The notes: generated from the letters alone by a model not told the origin. DNA of 64,000 nt from Hymenobacter aerilatus (GCF_022921095.1 NZ_CP095053.1:2708501-2772500); one strand, 5' to 3'. Numbered from the stretch's first letter, positions 17,801 through 27,700 are shown. Numbers and translations: made by a program.

Positions 17801-20587
17801 TTATTCAAACAGCCAGTCGATTTCATCGGCCTGCGCGGTAGCGTCGCCGAGGCCGGCATTGTAGGTGCGCACCTGCTGGTTGGCATCTACAAAACCCAAC
17901 AACAGGCAGGCTCCTTTACCTAAGTTTAGCGTGTGCGTACCGGGCTTGAAGGAATAGGTGTGCACGTTTACAGAGGGCATACCAGCCACGGCCACGGCAT
18001 TGGCAATCTTGATGTCGGCCTGACCGTAGTCGTTGGCGCTGGCGTCGGTTTCGAGTTGGGGGGCGGGCAGATAGCGGGGGCTTTTCTTGTTGAAGTAGCC
18101 CACCAGCAGCTGCACCGGCCGGGTGGTGCTGAAGCGCAGTTCCGTACCCTGCCGCACCTGCTGGGCCTTGCTCATCCGAATGCCGCTTAGCTTAGCAAAA
18201 TCGAGGGCGGCAGCCGTTATCTGCGCCGTGGTATCGGTGAAGGCCGATTGCCCTTCCCCTACCCGGTACGTACCGCCGGTTTTGCTGAGTAGCTTCACGG
18301 GGGCATTGGCCAGGGCCACTACTTTTTTGGCGGCGGCTTCGGGCTTCACCTGCTTCAGCGAATCGATGCTGTGTTGCAGGTTGGCTAATTCTTTCTGATA
18401 CACCGGCAACATTTCCACCCAGGTGATGTAGGTAGCATCCACCCCACGCATCGGAATTTTGCGCTGCATGGTTTGCATGCTGTTGGCGTAGCGGTAGGTA
18501 GGCAGGGTCAGATCGGTCAGCTTCTGCCAGTGCTGCACGCTGCGTTGCAGGTAGGGCACGGCTTGTTCCAGGTCGGCCACGTTGCGCGAGTACTTATAGC
18601 GCAGCACGCGCAGAGCGGCTTGCACCTTATCAGCGTAGAAGTTAGCCAGCGCATCCTGGCAGTACATGTCGTTCTTCAAGCGGGCAAATTCCTCCTTGTC
18701 CTTCGTCACGGCAGGAGCGGCTTTGTCGATGGCGGCCACCGCGGCTTTGCCGTGCGCTATTACCTCGGCGGCAATCTGCGGGGGCGTCTCGCCAATGTGC
18801 TTCTCGCCCTTCGCCTCCTTCTCGGCATACTCAATAATCATCTCTCCTTCCGGCGCTTCCGACTCATACAGCAGCGTAAACAAGCCGTAGCGCTTCGGAT
18901 TGATGAGCTGAGTCATCAGCATACCCAACGTGAGGGTCTGGCGGTTGCCGTCGGTGATGCCGTAGCGGCGCAGCAGCTTGGGCTCTATTTCGCCAGCCTG
19001 TTCGTAGGCTTCCAGGATTTGTTGCCCCGCGGTGGCGTCGCAGCCGTATTTCTGGCTTAGCTCATTGCCCCAGTACGTCACCTCGTCCGGGCGGGGGCGG
19101 TTGGCCTTCCAGGCGTAGCGCGACCATGCTTTGTACCATATCCAGTCGCGGTCGATTTGCAGCAGGCGGTTGCCATCGGCCAGCTTATCGGCCGTGTAGG
19201 GCCAGTCCCAGTACGATGCCTGTGGGTACAGATGCAGGCCGTTGGCACCGTAGATGTTGTGCATGGCTTGCACCGATTTCTGAATGAAGTCGGCTGAGCC
19301 GTAGCGGAACGGTTCCAGGTTGGCCAGAATGTGCACGTTCTGAATGTGCACCGAGTTCATGCTGCTCAGCTGCCGGTGCAAATCGGCCCAGGTGCCGCGG
19401 GGCGTGTAGGTCGTCAGGGCCTCACCGTTGAACTTGGCTTCGGTGTATAGATTCTTGTACAACGGCAACGCGGCATTAATCACGCGGGGCGCGTCGGTGT
19501 CGTGGGCACGGAGCACAATAGGCGGCTGCTCGGTCGTGCCAAGGGCTTTCAAACCGTCCTGCACACCCGGAATGATGGTTTTGGTAAACCAATCCACATC
19601 GTCCTGCCCCACGCCTTCCATGGCTTCACCCAAGGCCACCATCAGGCCTACATTGGGGTACTTCTCTACAAACGCTGCAATTGATTTGCGCGTGTAATCG
19701 GCCAGTAGTGGGGTAATGGGCCGGTTGCGGTCCTGGGTTTTGATGTTGTGGTGCTCGGCAAAGGGCTTCGAGACGATGATGTTGTAAAACATCTGAATCA
19801 CCCAGATACCACGCTTATCAGCCTCCTCGGTGAGAAAGCGGTACATCTCCTCATTCTTTTTAAACGTGGCCTCGTCTACCTCCACGGCGTAGGGATACTC
19901 CTTCAGCCGCACCAGCGAGGCAAAAGGATGCCCGTTCCAGAGGTAGAGCGAGTTCATGCGGCTGTCGGCCAGCATGTCGAGGTACCTCACCCACAACTGC
20001 TTGTCGTAGAGCCAGGGAAATGTTTCGGGCGTATACGGGTATTCGTACACGCCCCGGCCCGGCAGGTAGGTAGGCTTTTGCACACCAATACAGGCGCCAC
20101 GCAGTACCATTTCCGGTTGGTCGGTGAGAGCCAGTTCCTCCAGCTGACCCTGCGCCTTTACCCGATCGGCCAATTCCAGACATCCGTACAGCGCCCCGGA
20201 GTTGTCGGTACCACTGATGAGTAGGATGTTATTTTTTGCGGGAATGATGGAAAAGCCCTCCTTGCCCGGCGCCTTGGCGGCACTTACACGGTAGGCGGTA
20301 GTGGCTTGTTGCAGCAGCGGATCGGTGGCGCGGCCTACCACCAGCAGGTTTTTCGGCTTCTTTGGCAGCTTCTCCTGTTCCTGCACCTGCACCGGGTAGC
20401 CTACCCCGCGCAAGGCGTTGGCCAGGCGCTCGGCCCCGTAGCGCAACCGGGCATGAGCTCCTTTGGGCAGCACAATGGTTTGGCTCGGTCGCTTGGCCGG
20501 CGGGGTAGCGGCCACAGTTGGCAGGGCCAACATGCTGCTAATACTCAGGCAAATAAGCACTACCCTTTTCCATACGCTTCCGCTCAT
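17801..20587 (-). CDS. Putative alpha-glucuronidase-like glycoside hydrolase (GH67/GH115-like N-domain)
   Basis: Exported 928-aa protein with an N-terminal signal (MSGSVWKR... to VAATPP). Residues ~35-150 form a small alpha/beta domain (AERLANALRGVGYPVQV...GFSIIPAKNNILLISGTDNSG) like the N-terminal domain of GH67/GH115/GH20 enzymes. A TIM-barrel-like region covers ~160-500, with LRGACIGVQKPTYLPGR, GLMVALGEAMEGVGQDDVDW and HLYPQASYWDWPY. A helical region (~530-730) and a C-terminal sandwich (~770-920) follow. The architecture suggests removal of a uronic acid from an oligosaccharide. I cannot confirm the catalytic residues, although E in LGEAMEG is a candidate. It is the first enzyme after SusC/SusD in the minus-strand operon. 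Confidence 0.65.
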   Translation of the reverse strand: MSGSVWKRVVLICLSISSMLALPTVAATPPAKRPSQTIVLPKGAHARLRYGAERLANALRGVGYPVQVQEQEKLPKKPKNLLVVGRATDPLLQQATTAYRVSAAKAPGKEGFSIIPAKNNILLISGTDNSGALYGCLELADRVKAQGQLEELALTDQPEMVLRGACIGVQKPTYLPGRGVYEYPYTPETFPWLYDKQLWVRYLDMLADSRMNSLYLWNGHPFASLVRLKEYPYAVEVDEATFKKNEEMYRFLTEEADKRGIWVIQMFYNIIVSKPFAEHHNIKTQDRNRPITPLLADYTRKSIAAFVEKYPNVGLMVALGEAMEGVGQDDVDWFTKTIIPGVQDGLKALGTTEQPPIVLRAHDTDAPRVINAALPLYKNLYTEAKFNGEALTTYTPRGTWADLHRQLSSMNSVHIQNVHILANLEPFRYGSADFIQKSVQAMHNIYGANGLHLYPQASYWDWPYTADKLADGNRLLQIDRDWIWYKAWSRYAWKANRPRPDEVTYWGNELSQKYGCDATAGQQILEAYEQAGEIEPKLLRRYGITDGNRQTLTLGMLMTQLINPKRYGLFTLLYESEAPEGEMIIEYAEKEAKGEKHIGETPPQIAAEVIAHGKAAVAAIDKAAPAVTKDKEEFARLKNDMYCQDALANFYADKVQAALRVLRYKYSRNVADLEQAVPYLQRSVQHWQKLTDLTLPTYRYANSMQTMQRKIPMRGVDATYITWVEMLPVYQKELANLQHSIDSLKQVKPEAAAKKVVALANAPVKLLSKTGGTYRVGEGQSAFTDTTAQITAAALDFAKLSGIRMSKAQQVRQGTELRFSTTRPVQLLVGYFNKKSPRYLPAPQLETDASANDYGQADIKIANAVAVAGMPSVNVHTYSFKPGTHTLNLGKGACLLLGFVDANQQVRTYNAGLGDATAQADEIDWLFE

Positions 20588-20673
20588 TGGTCTTTTCTTT
20601 TAGTAAGTTTTGGTAGCATTTGATAGACTAAAGAGTCCTCGCATGCTAGTGATTAGGTGCTGGTGCTGGTATA

Positions 20674-20740
20674 GACCTCCCCCCCCGGCCCCTGCAAATG
20701 CTTGATGCGCATTACCCCGGGGAGAGGGGCCGGGGAGGTC
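20674..20740. repeat. Palindromic element, short family-B-like variant with nested mini-hairpin
   Basis: Short inverted repeat in the gap between SusD and the GH67-like gene. Arms are GACCTCCCC...GGCCCCT and AGGGGCCGGGGAGGTC. The centre is the mini-hairpin AATGC-TTGATGC-GCATT (20697-20713), whose loop is the complement of the GCATCAA loop seen in other elements of this window. Confidence 0.8.
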
Positions 20741-20746
20741 AGCATC

Positions 20747-22477
20747 TTAGTATCCCGGATTCTGTCCGAATTCCGATCCGTTGGTGAGGGCGTTTAGCTC
20801 CTCTTGCCGGACGGGCCGCAGGCGGTGGTAGTCCTGCACCTGCGTAATGTCGGGGTTGCGCTGCTTGATGTAGTTCACGAAGTTCTGCCCGTTCTTGGTG
20901 CGCTTCACGTCGAACCAGCGGAGATGCTCGCCAGCTAATTCGCGGGCGCGCTCGTCCAGGATGAAATCGGGGGTGATGTCGGCGGCTGTCACCTGCATGG
21001 CGGCCGTGTAGTTCACGGGGGTTTTCTTGGCGGCGCGGGTGCGCAGCACGTTGATCATGGTGGCGGCAGCGGCATTGTTGCCCAAGCGGTTTTCAGCCTC
21101 GGCCGAAATCAGGTACATCTCGGCCAGGCGCATCACCACCACGTCTTTGCTACCGGCTTGCACGTTGGGCGCCGAGCGGTCGGGGTCGCGGAATTTGCGC
21201 AGCGTCACGAAGTTCAGGCCGTTGCGGATGGTGCCGTTGGGTAGGTACACGTCGTTGCGGTCGTACACCACGTAGGGCTTCGTGCTTTTATTGGGCAGGG
21301 CTCTTTTGGTGATGACCATGGCTGTATCGCCCACGCGCATCTGCCGGCCCACAAGGCTGGCGTCTTTCTGGTAGGTAGCAACATCGGCAGCGGTCCAGGT
21401 ATAGGCCCGGTTGGCTATCCACACCTCCTGAAACGAGCCGTCGTAGCGACTGTCGCGCTGCTCATTGTAGAGGTCGAGCAGCGTGAGGGTAGGCATCAGG
21501 CGGCGGTTGTTCTCAAAGCCGTAGTCCAGGCTGAGCTGCAGCCCCGGCTTGTTGCTGTACTGCGTCTGAAACACCTGAAACAGACGGTTGCCGTTGTTGT
21601 CCACGTTCAGGCTGGGGTCGGTGGAGTTGCTCACCACGTAGAGCGCCTCGCCCCCGTCGCGGCCCAGCGTTTTGTTGTTGGCCGGGTTCCAGAGGTCGGC
21701 GTAGCTGGTGCGCAGGTCGGTGCGCAGCTCGCTTTTGCGCGCAATCACGTCGTTGGCCGCGTCGCGGGCGCGGGCGAAATACTCCTGCCCCCCATCGTAG
21801 TACGCCCGCGACAGGTAGGCCCGCGCCAAAAAGCCCATAGCGGCCTTTTTGGTGGCGCGGCTGTACTCATTGCCCCAGCTCACGGGCAGATTTTCAGTCG
21901 CAAACTGCAGGTCACTGATAATCAAGTCGTAGAACTCCGGTATCGAGCTACGCACGGCCGTCAGCACAGGGTCTTGGGTTTCCTGAGTGCGCAGCATCAC
22001 GCCACCCCAGGTTTCTACCACGTGCCAGTAGTAGAAGGCCCGCAGGAAGCGCAACTCGCCTTCCCGCTGGTTACGCACCGTGGCGTTGGTGAAGCCCGCG
22101 TCGCCGATGCGGTTGATGCCGGCGTTGCAGATGTTAATGGCTCGCCAGAGCAGCGTCCAGGCGGCGCGGTTGGGGTTGCCTTGCAGGGGCGTCAGGCCGA
22201 CGTATTGGGTGAGCTGACTGGCGTAAGTGCTCTTGCTGCTATTATACCATAAGTCGGTGCCCGACTCGCCCATGAAGACGCCATCTTCTTTGCCGTACCA
22301 GTTGCGCTGCTCGAAGTAGGCACCATTCACGGCCGTTACGAAGCCTTCGGGGGTAGTCCACACCGTATCGGCGGTGGCGTTGGAGGGATTATATTCTTCC
22401 AGGTCGTTGCAAGCGCCCAGGCCCAGGGCCCCGATCAGCAGCACGCGTCCTAGTCGTGTGGGGGTGAGAAATTTCAT
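20747..22477 (-). CDS. susD: SusD/RagB-family glycan-binding lipoprotein
   Basis: Outer-membrane surface lipoprotein that captures glycans and closes over its SusC partner. The signal MKFLTPTRLGRVLLIGALG ends at a lipobox LGAC with the following NDLEEYNPSN, typical of SusD. Characteristic blocks include WRAINICNAGINRI, FLRAFYYWHVVETWGGV and the C-terminal RMAEMYLISAEAENRLGN (here MRLAEMYLISAEA) plus FDVKRTKNGQNF. At 576 aa it is normal for the family. It begins 22 bp after the SusC stop, so the pair is cotranscribed. This is the first of two SusCD pairs in the locus. Confidence 0.95.
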   Translation of the reverse strand: MKFLTPTRLGRVLLIGALGLGACNDLEEYNPSNATADTVWTTPEGFVTAVNGAYFEQRNWYGKEDGVFMGESGTDLWYNSSKSTYASQLTQYVGLTPLQGNPNRAAWTLLWRAINICNAGINRIGDAGFTNATVRNQREGELRFLRAFYYWHVVETWGGVMLRTQETQDPVLTAVRSSIPEFYDLIISDLQFATENLPVSWGNEYSRATKKAAMGFLARAYLSRAYYDGGQEYFARARDAANDVIARKSELRTDLRTSYADLWNPANNKTLGRDGGEALYVVSNSTDPSLNVDNNGNRLFQVFQTQYSNKPGLQLSLDYGFENNRRLMPTLTLLDLYNEQRDSRYDGSFQEVWIANRAYTWTAADVATYQKDASLVGRQMRVGDTAMVITKRALPNKSTKPYVVYDRNDVYLPNGTIRNGLNFVTLRKFRDPDRSAPNVQAGSKDVVVMRLAEMYLISAEAENRLGNNAAAATMINVLRTRAAKKTPVNYTAAMQVTAADITPDFILDERARELAGEHLRWFDVKRTKNGQNFVNYIKQRNPDITQVQDYHRLRPVRQEELNALTNGSEFGQNPGY

Positions 22478-22499
22478 GGTCAGATCGAAGAAAGTTCAG

Positions 22500-25400
22500 T
22501 TAAAAGCCCAGGTTCACACCTACTACAATCTGCCGGCTCAACGGCGTCGATTCGTCGCCGCCGCGCTCCGGGTCGTAGTCCTTAATCAGGCGGCTTTTAG
22601 AAAGCACCAGCAAGTTGGAGCCCGTCACGTACACGCGGGCATTTTCGAGCAGGGCTTTGCCAGCAATGGTTTTGGGAATGTTATAGCCCAGTGTCAGCGT
22701 CCGGATTTTAAAGAAAGAGCCGTCGATGAAGTTCAGGGCCTGGTAGCCGGTGTAGCCCGCATACGAGCTAAGTGAGGTGCCCCGGCGTGGCCGCGGAAAG
22801 TCGTTGGAGGGGTTTTCCGGCGTCCAGTAGTCGATGATGGCCGGGCCGTTGCCGGAGCCCGCAGGGTTGTAGCGCCCCAGGAACTGCGCGTTGATCATCT
22901 GCCCATAGCGGGCCACGGCAAACACGTTCAGATCGAAGCCGCGGTAGGAGAAATTGTTTTGCAAGCCTGCCACCCACTTCGGCACAGTCGAGCCAATGTA
23001 TTTCTGGTCGTTGGCATCAATCACGAAGTCACCGTTCAGATCGGCCAGCTTGATGTCGCCGGGCTGGAAGGTGTAGTTGCCTACCTTGTACCGGGCGGCT
23101 TCGTCGGCCTCGCTGGTTTGCCAGATGCCCAGCTTCTCGTAGGTGTAGAACGAGCGAATGGGGCGGCCCAGCAGCAGTGAGTTGGTTTCGGGTCCGCTTG
23201 TGGCAATAATGTCGCGGCCGTCAATCAGCTTGGTGATTTCCTCCTTGTTGCGGGTGAAGGTGAGGGTAGTCGACCACTTAAAGTTATCGTTGGCAATGTT
23301 TTGCGAGGTAATTGCTAGCTCGACGCCGCGGTTGCGCGTGGCCCCAATGTTCTCATACACGTTCGACACACCCGAGGAAATGGGCAGCGGGCGCAGCAAC
23401 AGAATATCAGACGTGCGGGTATCGTAGTAGTCGAACGTACCCGTCAGGCGGTTGCCGAATAGGCCAAAGTCCAGACCCAGGTCCAACGTAGCTGATTTTT
23501 CCCAGCCCAGGTTGGGATTGCCTACCGTGGGTAGGAACTGATAGGTCTGGGCCGGCACGTCGCCGAGGGCTAGGCGCGGGTTGGCAAACAGCACGCTCTG
23601 CGTGCCGTAGGGCGCAATGGAGTAGTTGCCCGATACGCCGTAGCTGGCACGCAGCTTTAGCTGCGTTAGCTTGGTAACGTCTTTCAAGAAAACCTCATCG
23701 GCGATGTTCCAACCCAAGGCTACCGAGGGAAAAAAATCCCACTTGTTACCGGCAGCCAAGCGCGAGGCACCGTCGTAGCGGCCGCTGGCTGTGAGCAGGT
23801 ATTTGCCAGCAAAGCTGTAGTTCACGCGGGCCGCATAGGCCATGTTATTGGAGCCCACGTAGGGCGACGTGATATTACGCGTGATGGCCGTGCTCGTGGA
23901 GCTGAGGTCGTAGAACAGCTGCGAGGCCAGCAGCTGGTTAGTGCCGCTGGCAAAGGTGACATCTACGTCGCTCTGGATGTAGCTGGTCAAGCCCGTCAGC
24001 GTGACGGAGTGCTTGCCAATCTCACGCGAGTAAGTCAGGACGTTGTCCCAGTTAAAAAAGCGGTCAAAGGTGTTTTGCGTGGAGGCCACCGAGGTGCGGG
24101 TGTTGGCCTGGCCCAGGGAAGTGCGGTCGTCGTAGATGCCGCGCCGCCGGAAGTCGATGTTGGTGCCGAAGTTCGAGCGGAAGCTCAACCCTTCCAGCGG
24201 CTTCACCTCCAGGTAGGCGTTGGCAATCACGTTGGTGCGAATGGTGTTGTCGCGGGCCACGAAGGGCGTGCGCTCGTCGGCCAAGGGACTGATGCGGGCC
24301 TGGTCGGCGGCAATCGGAAACTGGTTGATTTCACCCTGTTCATTGTAGGGCACACCCAACGGGCTCAACGAGGTAGCCTGGCCCAGCGGGCTGCGGCGGT
24401 CGTTCTGCTTGTAGTAGTTTACCTGGCTCAGTAGCCCTACCTTAAACACCTTGCTGATGGTCTGGTCGAGGTTCAGGCGGGCGTTGTAGCGGTTGTAGTT
24501 ATTGTTGCTGAGCATGCCTTCCTCGCGGAAGTAGCCCAGCGACGTAAACACTTTGGTGTTATCGGAGCCACCGCGCAACGAGATGGCGTGGCTTTGCTGC
24601 GAGCCGCGGTTTTTCACCAGGTCCACCCAGTCTACCCACTGCCCGGCCTGCACGGCGGCGTACTCGCCGGGGTCGGGGAAGATGGTTGGGTCGTCGGCGG
24701 GGCTGTTCCAGTCGCCGGTGGTGCGCCAAGCTTCCCGGCGCAGGTTCAGGTAGTCTTCGCGGATGCGCGAGGCCGGGAAGCGGTAGTCGTTTACGCCGTA
24801 GTAGCCGTTGTAGGCCACGCGCACCTTGCCGGCCGCGCCACGCTTGGTGGTCACAATCAATACGCCGTTGGCACCCTGCGCCCCGTAGATGGCCGTCGAC
24901 GACGCATCTTTCAGCACCTCAATGCTCTCAATGTCATTGGGGTTGATGTCGCTGATGTTACCGCCCTGGAAGCCGTCAATCACCACCAGCGGGCCGTTGT
25001 TGGCGCCATTGATGGAGCGCGTACCCCGAATCAGGATGTTGGAGCCCGCGCCGGCCGCGCCCGAAGCGCGCGTGATGTCGGCGCCGGGCACACGACCTTG
25101 CAGGGCCTCCACCGCGTTGTGGGTAGGCGTCTGCACAATATCGTCAGACTTCACCGAGTATACTGAACCCGTGAGGTCGCGCTTTTTTACGGTGCCGTAG
25201 CCAATGACTACCACCTCGTCTAGCGCGGCCTGGTCGGGAGCCAGCTGGATGTTGAGGCGGGCCTGGTCGGGGCCGGGCGTCACCTCCTGCTCTTTGTAGC
25301 CCAGGTAGCGAATTACCAGCGTAGCCGCCTGGTTGCCCGGCACGGCCAGGGTGAAGTTGCCTTCATTGTCGGTAACGGTGCCAGTGGTGGTGCCTTTCAC

Positions 25401-25532
25401 CAGCACCGTAACACCAATAAGTGGCTCGTTGCTGTCGGCTGCTACTACCCGGCCGGTGAGGCTGCGGGTCTGCGCGTAACTGGTTGCCACTGTGCAGGCT
25501 ACCAGCGCTGCCGAAAGGATACTATGCCGCAT
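22500..25532 (-). CDS. susC: SusC/RagA-family TonB-dependent transporter
   Basis: Outer-membrane TonB-dependent oligosaccharide importer, 1,010 aa. The signal peptide ends at ~20 (ATSYAQ). Residues ~24-105 form the carboxypeptidase-regulatory-like domain (LTGRVVAADSNEPLIGVTV). The TonB-box-like segment DEVVVIGYGTVKKRDLTGSV leads into the plug (~115-230, with LIRGTRSINGANNGPLVVIDG and SIEVLKDASSTAIYGAQGANG). The rest is the 22-strand barrel, ending in the aromatic VVGVNLGF. The start is ATG 25532. It heads the minus-strand PUL operon and is divergent from the PL1 gene at 26036. It should move pectin-derived oligosaccharides into the periplasm. Confidence 0.96.
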   Translation of the reverse strand: MRHSILSAALVACTVATSYAQTRSLTGRVVAADSNEPLIGVTVLVKGTTTGTVTDNEGNFTLAVPGNQAATLVIRYLGYKEQEVTPGPDQARLNIQLAPDQAALDEVVVIGYGTVKKRDLTGSVYSVKSDDIVQTPTHNAVEALQGRVPGADITRASGAAGAGSNILIRGTRSINGANNGPLVVIDGFQGGNISDINPNDIESIEVLKDASSTAIYGAQGANGVLIVTTKRGAAGKVRVAYNGYYGVNDYRFPASRIREDYLNLRREAWRTTGDWNSPADDPTIFPDPGEYAAVQAGQWVDWVDLVKNRGSQQSHAISLRGGSDNTKVFTSLGYFREEGMLSNNNYNRYNARLNLDQTISKVFKVGLLSQVNYYKQNDRRSPLGQATSLSPLGVPYNEQGEINQFPIAADQARISPLADERTPFVARDNTIRTNVIANAYLEVKPLEGLSFRSNFGTNIDFRRRGIYDDRTSLGQANTRTSVASTQNTFDRFFNWDNVLTYSREIGKHSVTLTGLTSYIQSDVDVTFASGTNQLLASQLFYDLSSTSTAITRNITSPYVGSNNMAYAARVNYSFAGKYLLTASGRYDGASRLAAGNKWDFFPSVALGWNIADEVFLKDVTKLTQLKLRASYGVSGNYSIAPYGTQSVLFANPRLALGDVPAQTYQFLPTVGNPNLGWEKSATLDLGLDFGLFGNRLTGTFDYYDTRTSDILLLRPLPISSGVSNVYENIGATRNRGVELAITSQNIANDNFKWSTTLTFTRNKEEITKLIDGRDIIATSGPETNSLLLGRPIRSFYTYEKLGIWQTSEADEAARYKVGNYTFQPGDIKLADLNGDFVIDANDQKYIGSTVPKWVAGLQNNFSYRGFDLNVFAVARYGQMINAQFLGRYNPAGSGNGPAIIDYWTPENPSNDFPRPRRGTSLSSYAGYTGYQALNFIDGSFFKIRTLTLGYNIPKTIAGKALLENARVYVTGSNLLVLSKSRLIKDYDPERGGDESTPLSRQIVVGVNLGF

Positions 25533-26035
25533 AAGATAAGCTGTATTCTGAAATGATGTCCCCTACCCTGCGCTGTCACAGAGTAGGCTCGGTCAAAACT
25601 ACTTAGCAACAGAGCGACTTATCCGTACTATTTTTCCCTAGTTCTGTATAATGTTATCCTCCGCCTCATTAGCCTGTAATGGCCAAATCCAGCCACTACG
25701 CCGCATTTTTCTGCTTCGGTTGGTTGCAGTTTTATCCCCAAGCACAACCTTAAGCCGACAGTCTACGGACATGCAACGATACTCGTAAGCGCTTCGGCTT
25801 CTGCCTGTTTCCTACCCACAAATCAGTCGCAACATGTGCCGGCCTTCCTCAATTGGTGCCGGCCTACCCCTGTGCGCAAGCAGCCGGCTAAGCCTGCCTC
25901 AGTGTAGCTGCCGGAACCTTGCTGCTGACGTATTTTGCGGCGCATGCTAATATCCTACACAGGCTCGGAAAAATGGTACAGGTGCGGCGTGCCTTTATCC
26001 TGTTACTTAGCTCCCGTCAAAAATCATCCCCATCC
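25533..26035. promoter_or_regulatory. Central divergent regulatory region of the PUL
   Basis: About 500 bp without a credible gene, between the divergent SusC and PL1 starts. A direct repeat of GTGCCGGCCT occurs at 25836-25845 and 25856-25865. The copies are exactly 20 bp apart, the two-turn spacing common for AraC-family half-sites. The half nearest SusC is AT-richer (TACTATTTTTCCC, TAATGTTATCC) and may carry the SusC promoter. The region is a strong candidate for controlling both arms; the operator call itself is inference. Confidence 0.45.
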
Positions 26036-27700
26036 ATGAATAAATACGCCGCTTCTTTTCTTGCTTCCGTTGCCCTGCTGTCGCTGCCTCAGGTGGTGCG
26101 GGCGCAGTACCCCCAGATTCCGGCTGACATCCAGAAAGCCAGCAAGGAACTGATGGATGAGGCCGAGCGCCAGTCGAACATCGCCTGGGCCAAGGCCTAC
26201 CCCATCATCCAGAAAGAAGCCCGCGAGGGCAAGCCCTACATTCCGTGGGCGGGCCGCCCCATCGACCTGCCCCAGTCGCCGATTCTGGCGTTTCCGGGCG
26301 CAGAGGGCGGCGGCGCGTACAGCTTTGGCGGACGCGGCGGTAAAGTAATCGTGGTGACTAGCCTAGAGGACCGCGGCCCCGGCACCCTGCGCGAGGCCTG
26401 CGAGCAAGGCGGCGCACGCACGATTGTATTCAACGTGGCGGGCATCATTCGGCTGAAGAGCCCCCTCATCATTCGGGCGCCCTACGTGACCATAGCGGGC
26501 CAAACCGCGCCCGGCGACGGGGTATGCGTGGCCGGCGAGTCGGTATGGATTAACACCCATGACGTAATTGTGCGCTACATGCGCTTCCGTCGGGGCGAAA
26601 CCAATGTGGGCCGCCGCGACGATGCCATTGGGGGCAACCCCGTCGGCAACATCATGATTGACCACGTATCGGCCTCGTGGGGGCTGGATGAAAACATGTC
26701 GATGTACCGTCACATGTATAATGATAGCACCGGGGCTATTGAGCAGAAGCTGCCTACGGTGAACATCACCATTCAGAACTCCATTTTCTCGGAAGCCCTG
26801 GACACCTGGAACCACGCGTTCGGGAGCACGCTGGGCGGTGAGAACTGCACCTTTATCCGCAACATGTGGGCGGATAATGCCGGCCGCAACCCCTCGATTG
26901 GCTGGTTTGGAGTGTTCAACTTTGTGAACAACGTGGTATTCAACTGGGTGCACCGCTCCACCGATGGAGGCGACTACCGGGCCATGTACAACATCGTGAA
27001 CAACTACTACAAGCCCGGCCCCCAAACGCCGATGGATTCACCGCTGGCCTACCGCATTCTGAAGCCCGAATCTGGCCGTAGCAAACTGGGCTACCTCACC
27101 TTCGGCCGCGCCTACGTGGCCGGCAATATTGTGGAAGGCAACGAGAAAGTAACCAAGGACAATTGGGACGGCGGCGTGCAGGTGGAAGACATGCCCAACA
27201 CGGGCAAATACCGCGAGCAGATCAAGTGGGACAAGCCCCTACCCATGGCTGGCGTGACGCTCCTGACGGCCGAAAAAGCCTACGACTACGTGCTCGAAAA
27301 CGCCGGCGCTACCCTACCCAAGCGCGACCCGGTAGATGTGCGCATCGCCAAGCAGGTCCGCACCGGCAAGATTGAGTATGACCCCAACGTGAAGCTGCCC
27401 GAGACGCAGTTCAAGCACCGCCGCCTACCCATCGATTCGTACAAAAACGGCATCATCACTGATATCAATCAGGTAGGGGGCTACCCCACCTACGCCGGCA
27501 CGCCTTACAAGGACTCGGACAAAGACGGCATGCCCGACGACTACGAAAAGAAGCATCGCCTGAACCCCAACGACCCTTCCGACGCCAGCAAAGTGGCCGG
27601 CAAAGACGGCTACACTAACATCGAAGTCTACCTCAATAGCGTGGTAGAGCTGAAGGAAGTGAAGCCGAAATCGTCGGTGATGCTGACGCGGGTGGACTAG
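26036..27700 (+). CDS. Pectate lyase, PL1-like, secreted
   Basis: Secreted polygalacturonate lyase, 554 aa. I chose ATG 26036 because it gives a clean signal peptide (MNKYAASFLASVALLSLPQV...RAQ); the open frame extends upstream only through promoter-like DNA. Core PL1 blocks are FPGAEGGGAYSFGGRGGK, GPGTLREACEQGGA, QTAPGDGVCVAGESVWI and MIDHVSASWGLDENMS, and the later GEN-C-TFIRNMWADNAGRNPS strand. Near the C-terminus DSDKDGMPDDYEKKHRLNP is a Ca-binding type-3-repeat-like segment. It is a paralogue of the partial gene at the left edge. It is the first gene of the plus-strand arm, divergent from SusC, and is followed by a family-B repeat and the beta-helix/TIM-barrel gene. Confidence 0.92.
   Translation: MNKYAASFLASVALLSLPQVVRAQYPQIPADIQKASKELMDEAERQSNIAWAKAYPIIQKEAREGKPYIPWAGRPIDLPQSPILAFPGAEGGGAYSFGGRGGKVIVVTSLEDRGPGTLREACEQGGARTIVFNVAGIIRLKSPLIIRAPYVTIAGQTAPGDGVCVAGESVWINTHDVIVRYMRFRRGETNVGRRDDAIGGNPVGNIMIDHVSASWGLDENMSMYRHMYNDSTGAIEQKLPTVNITIQNSIFSEALDTWNHAFGSTLGGENCTFIRNMWADNAGRNPSIGWFGVFNFVNNVVFNWVHRSTDGGDYRAMYNIVNNYYKPGPQTPMDSPLAYRILKPESGRSKLGYLTFGRAYVAGNIVEGNEKVTKDNWDGGVQVEDMPNTGKYREQIKWDKPLPMAGVTLLTAEKAYDYVLENAGATLPKRDPVDVRIAKQVRTGKIEYDPNVKLPETQFKHRRLPIDSYKNGIITDINQVGGYPTYAGTPYKDSDKDGMPDDYEKKHRLNPNDPSDASKVAGKDGYTNIEVYLNSVVELKEVKPKSSVMLTRVD

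Noticed and set aside
17737..17886. N-terminal extension of the MGH1-like protein by 50 residues
   Set aside because: It overlaps the end of the upstream gene and hides a clean lipoprotein signal beginning at 17736.
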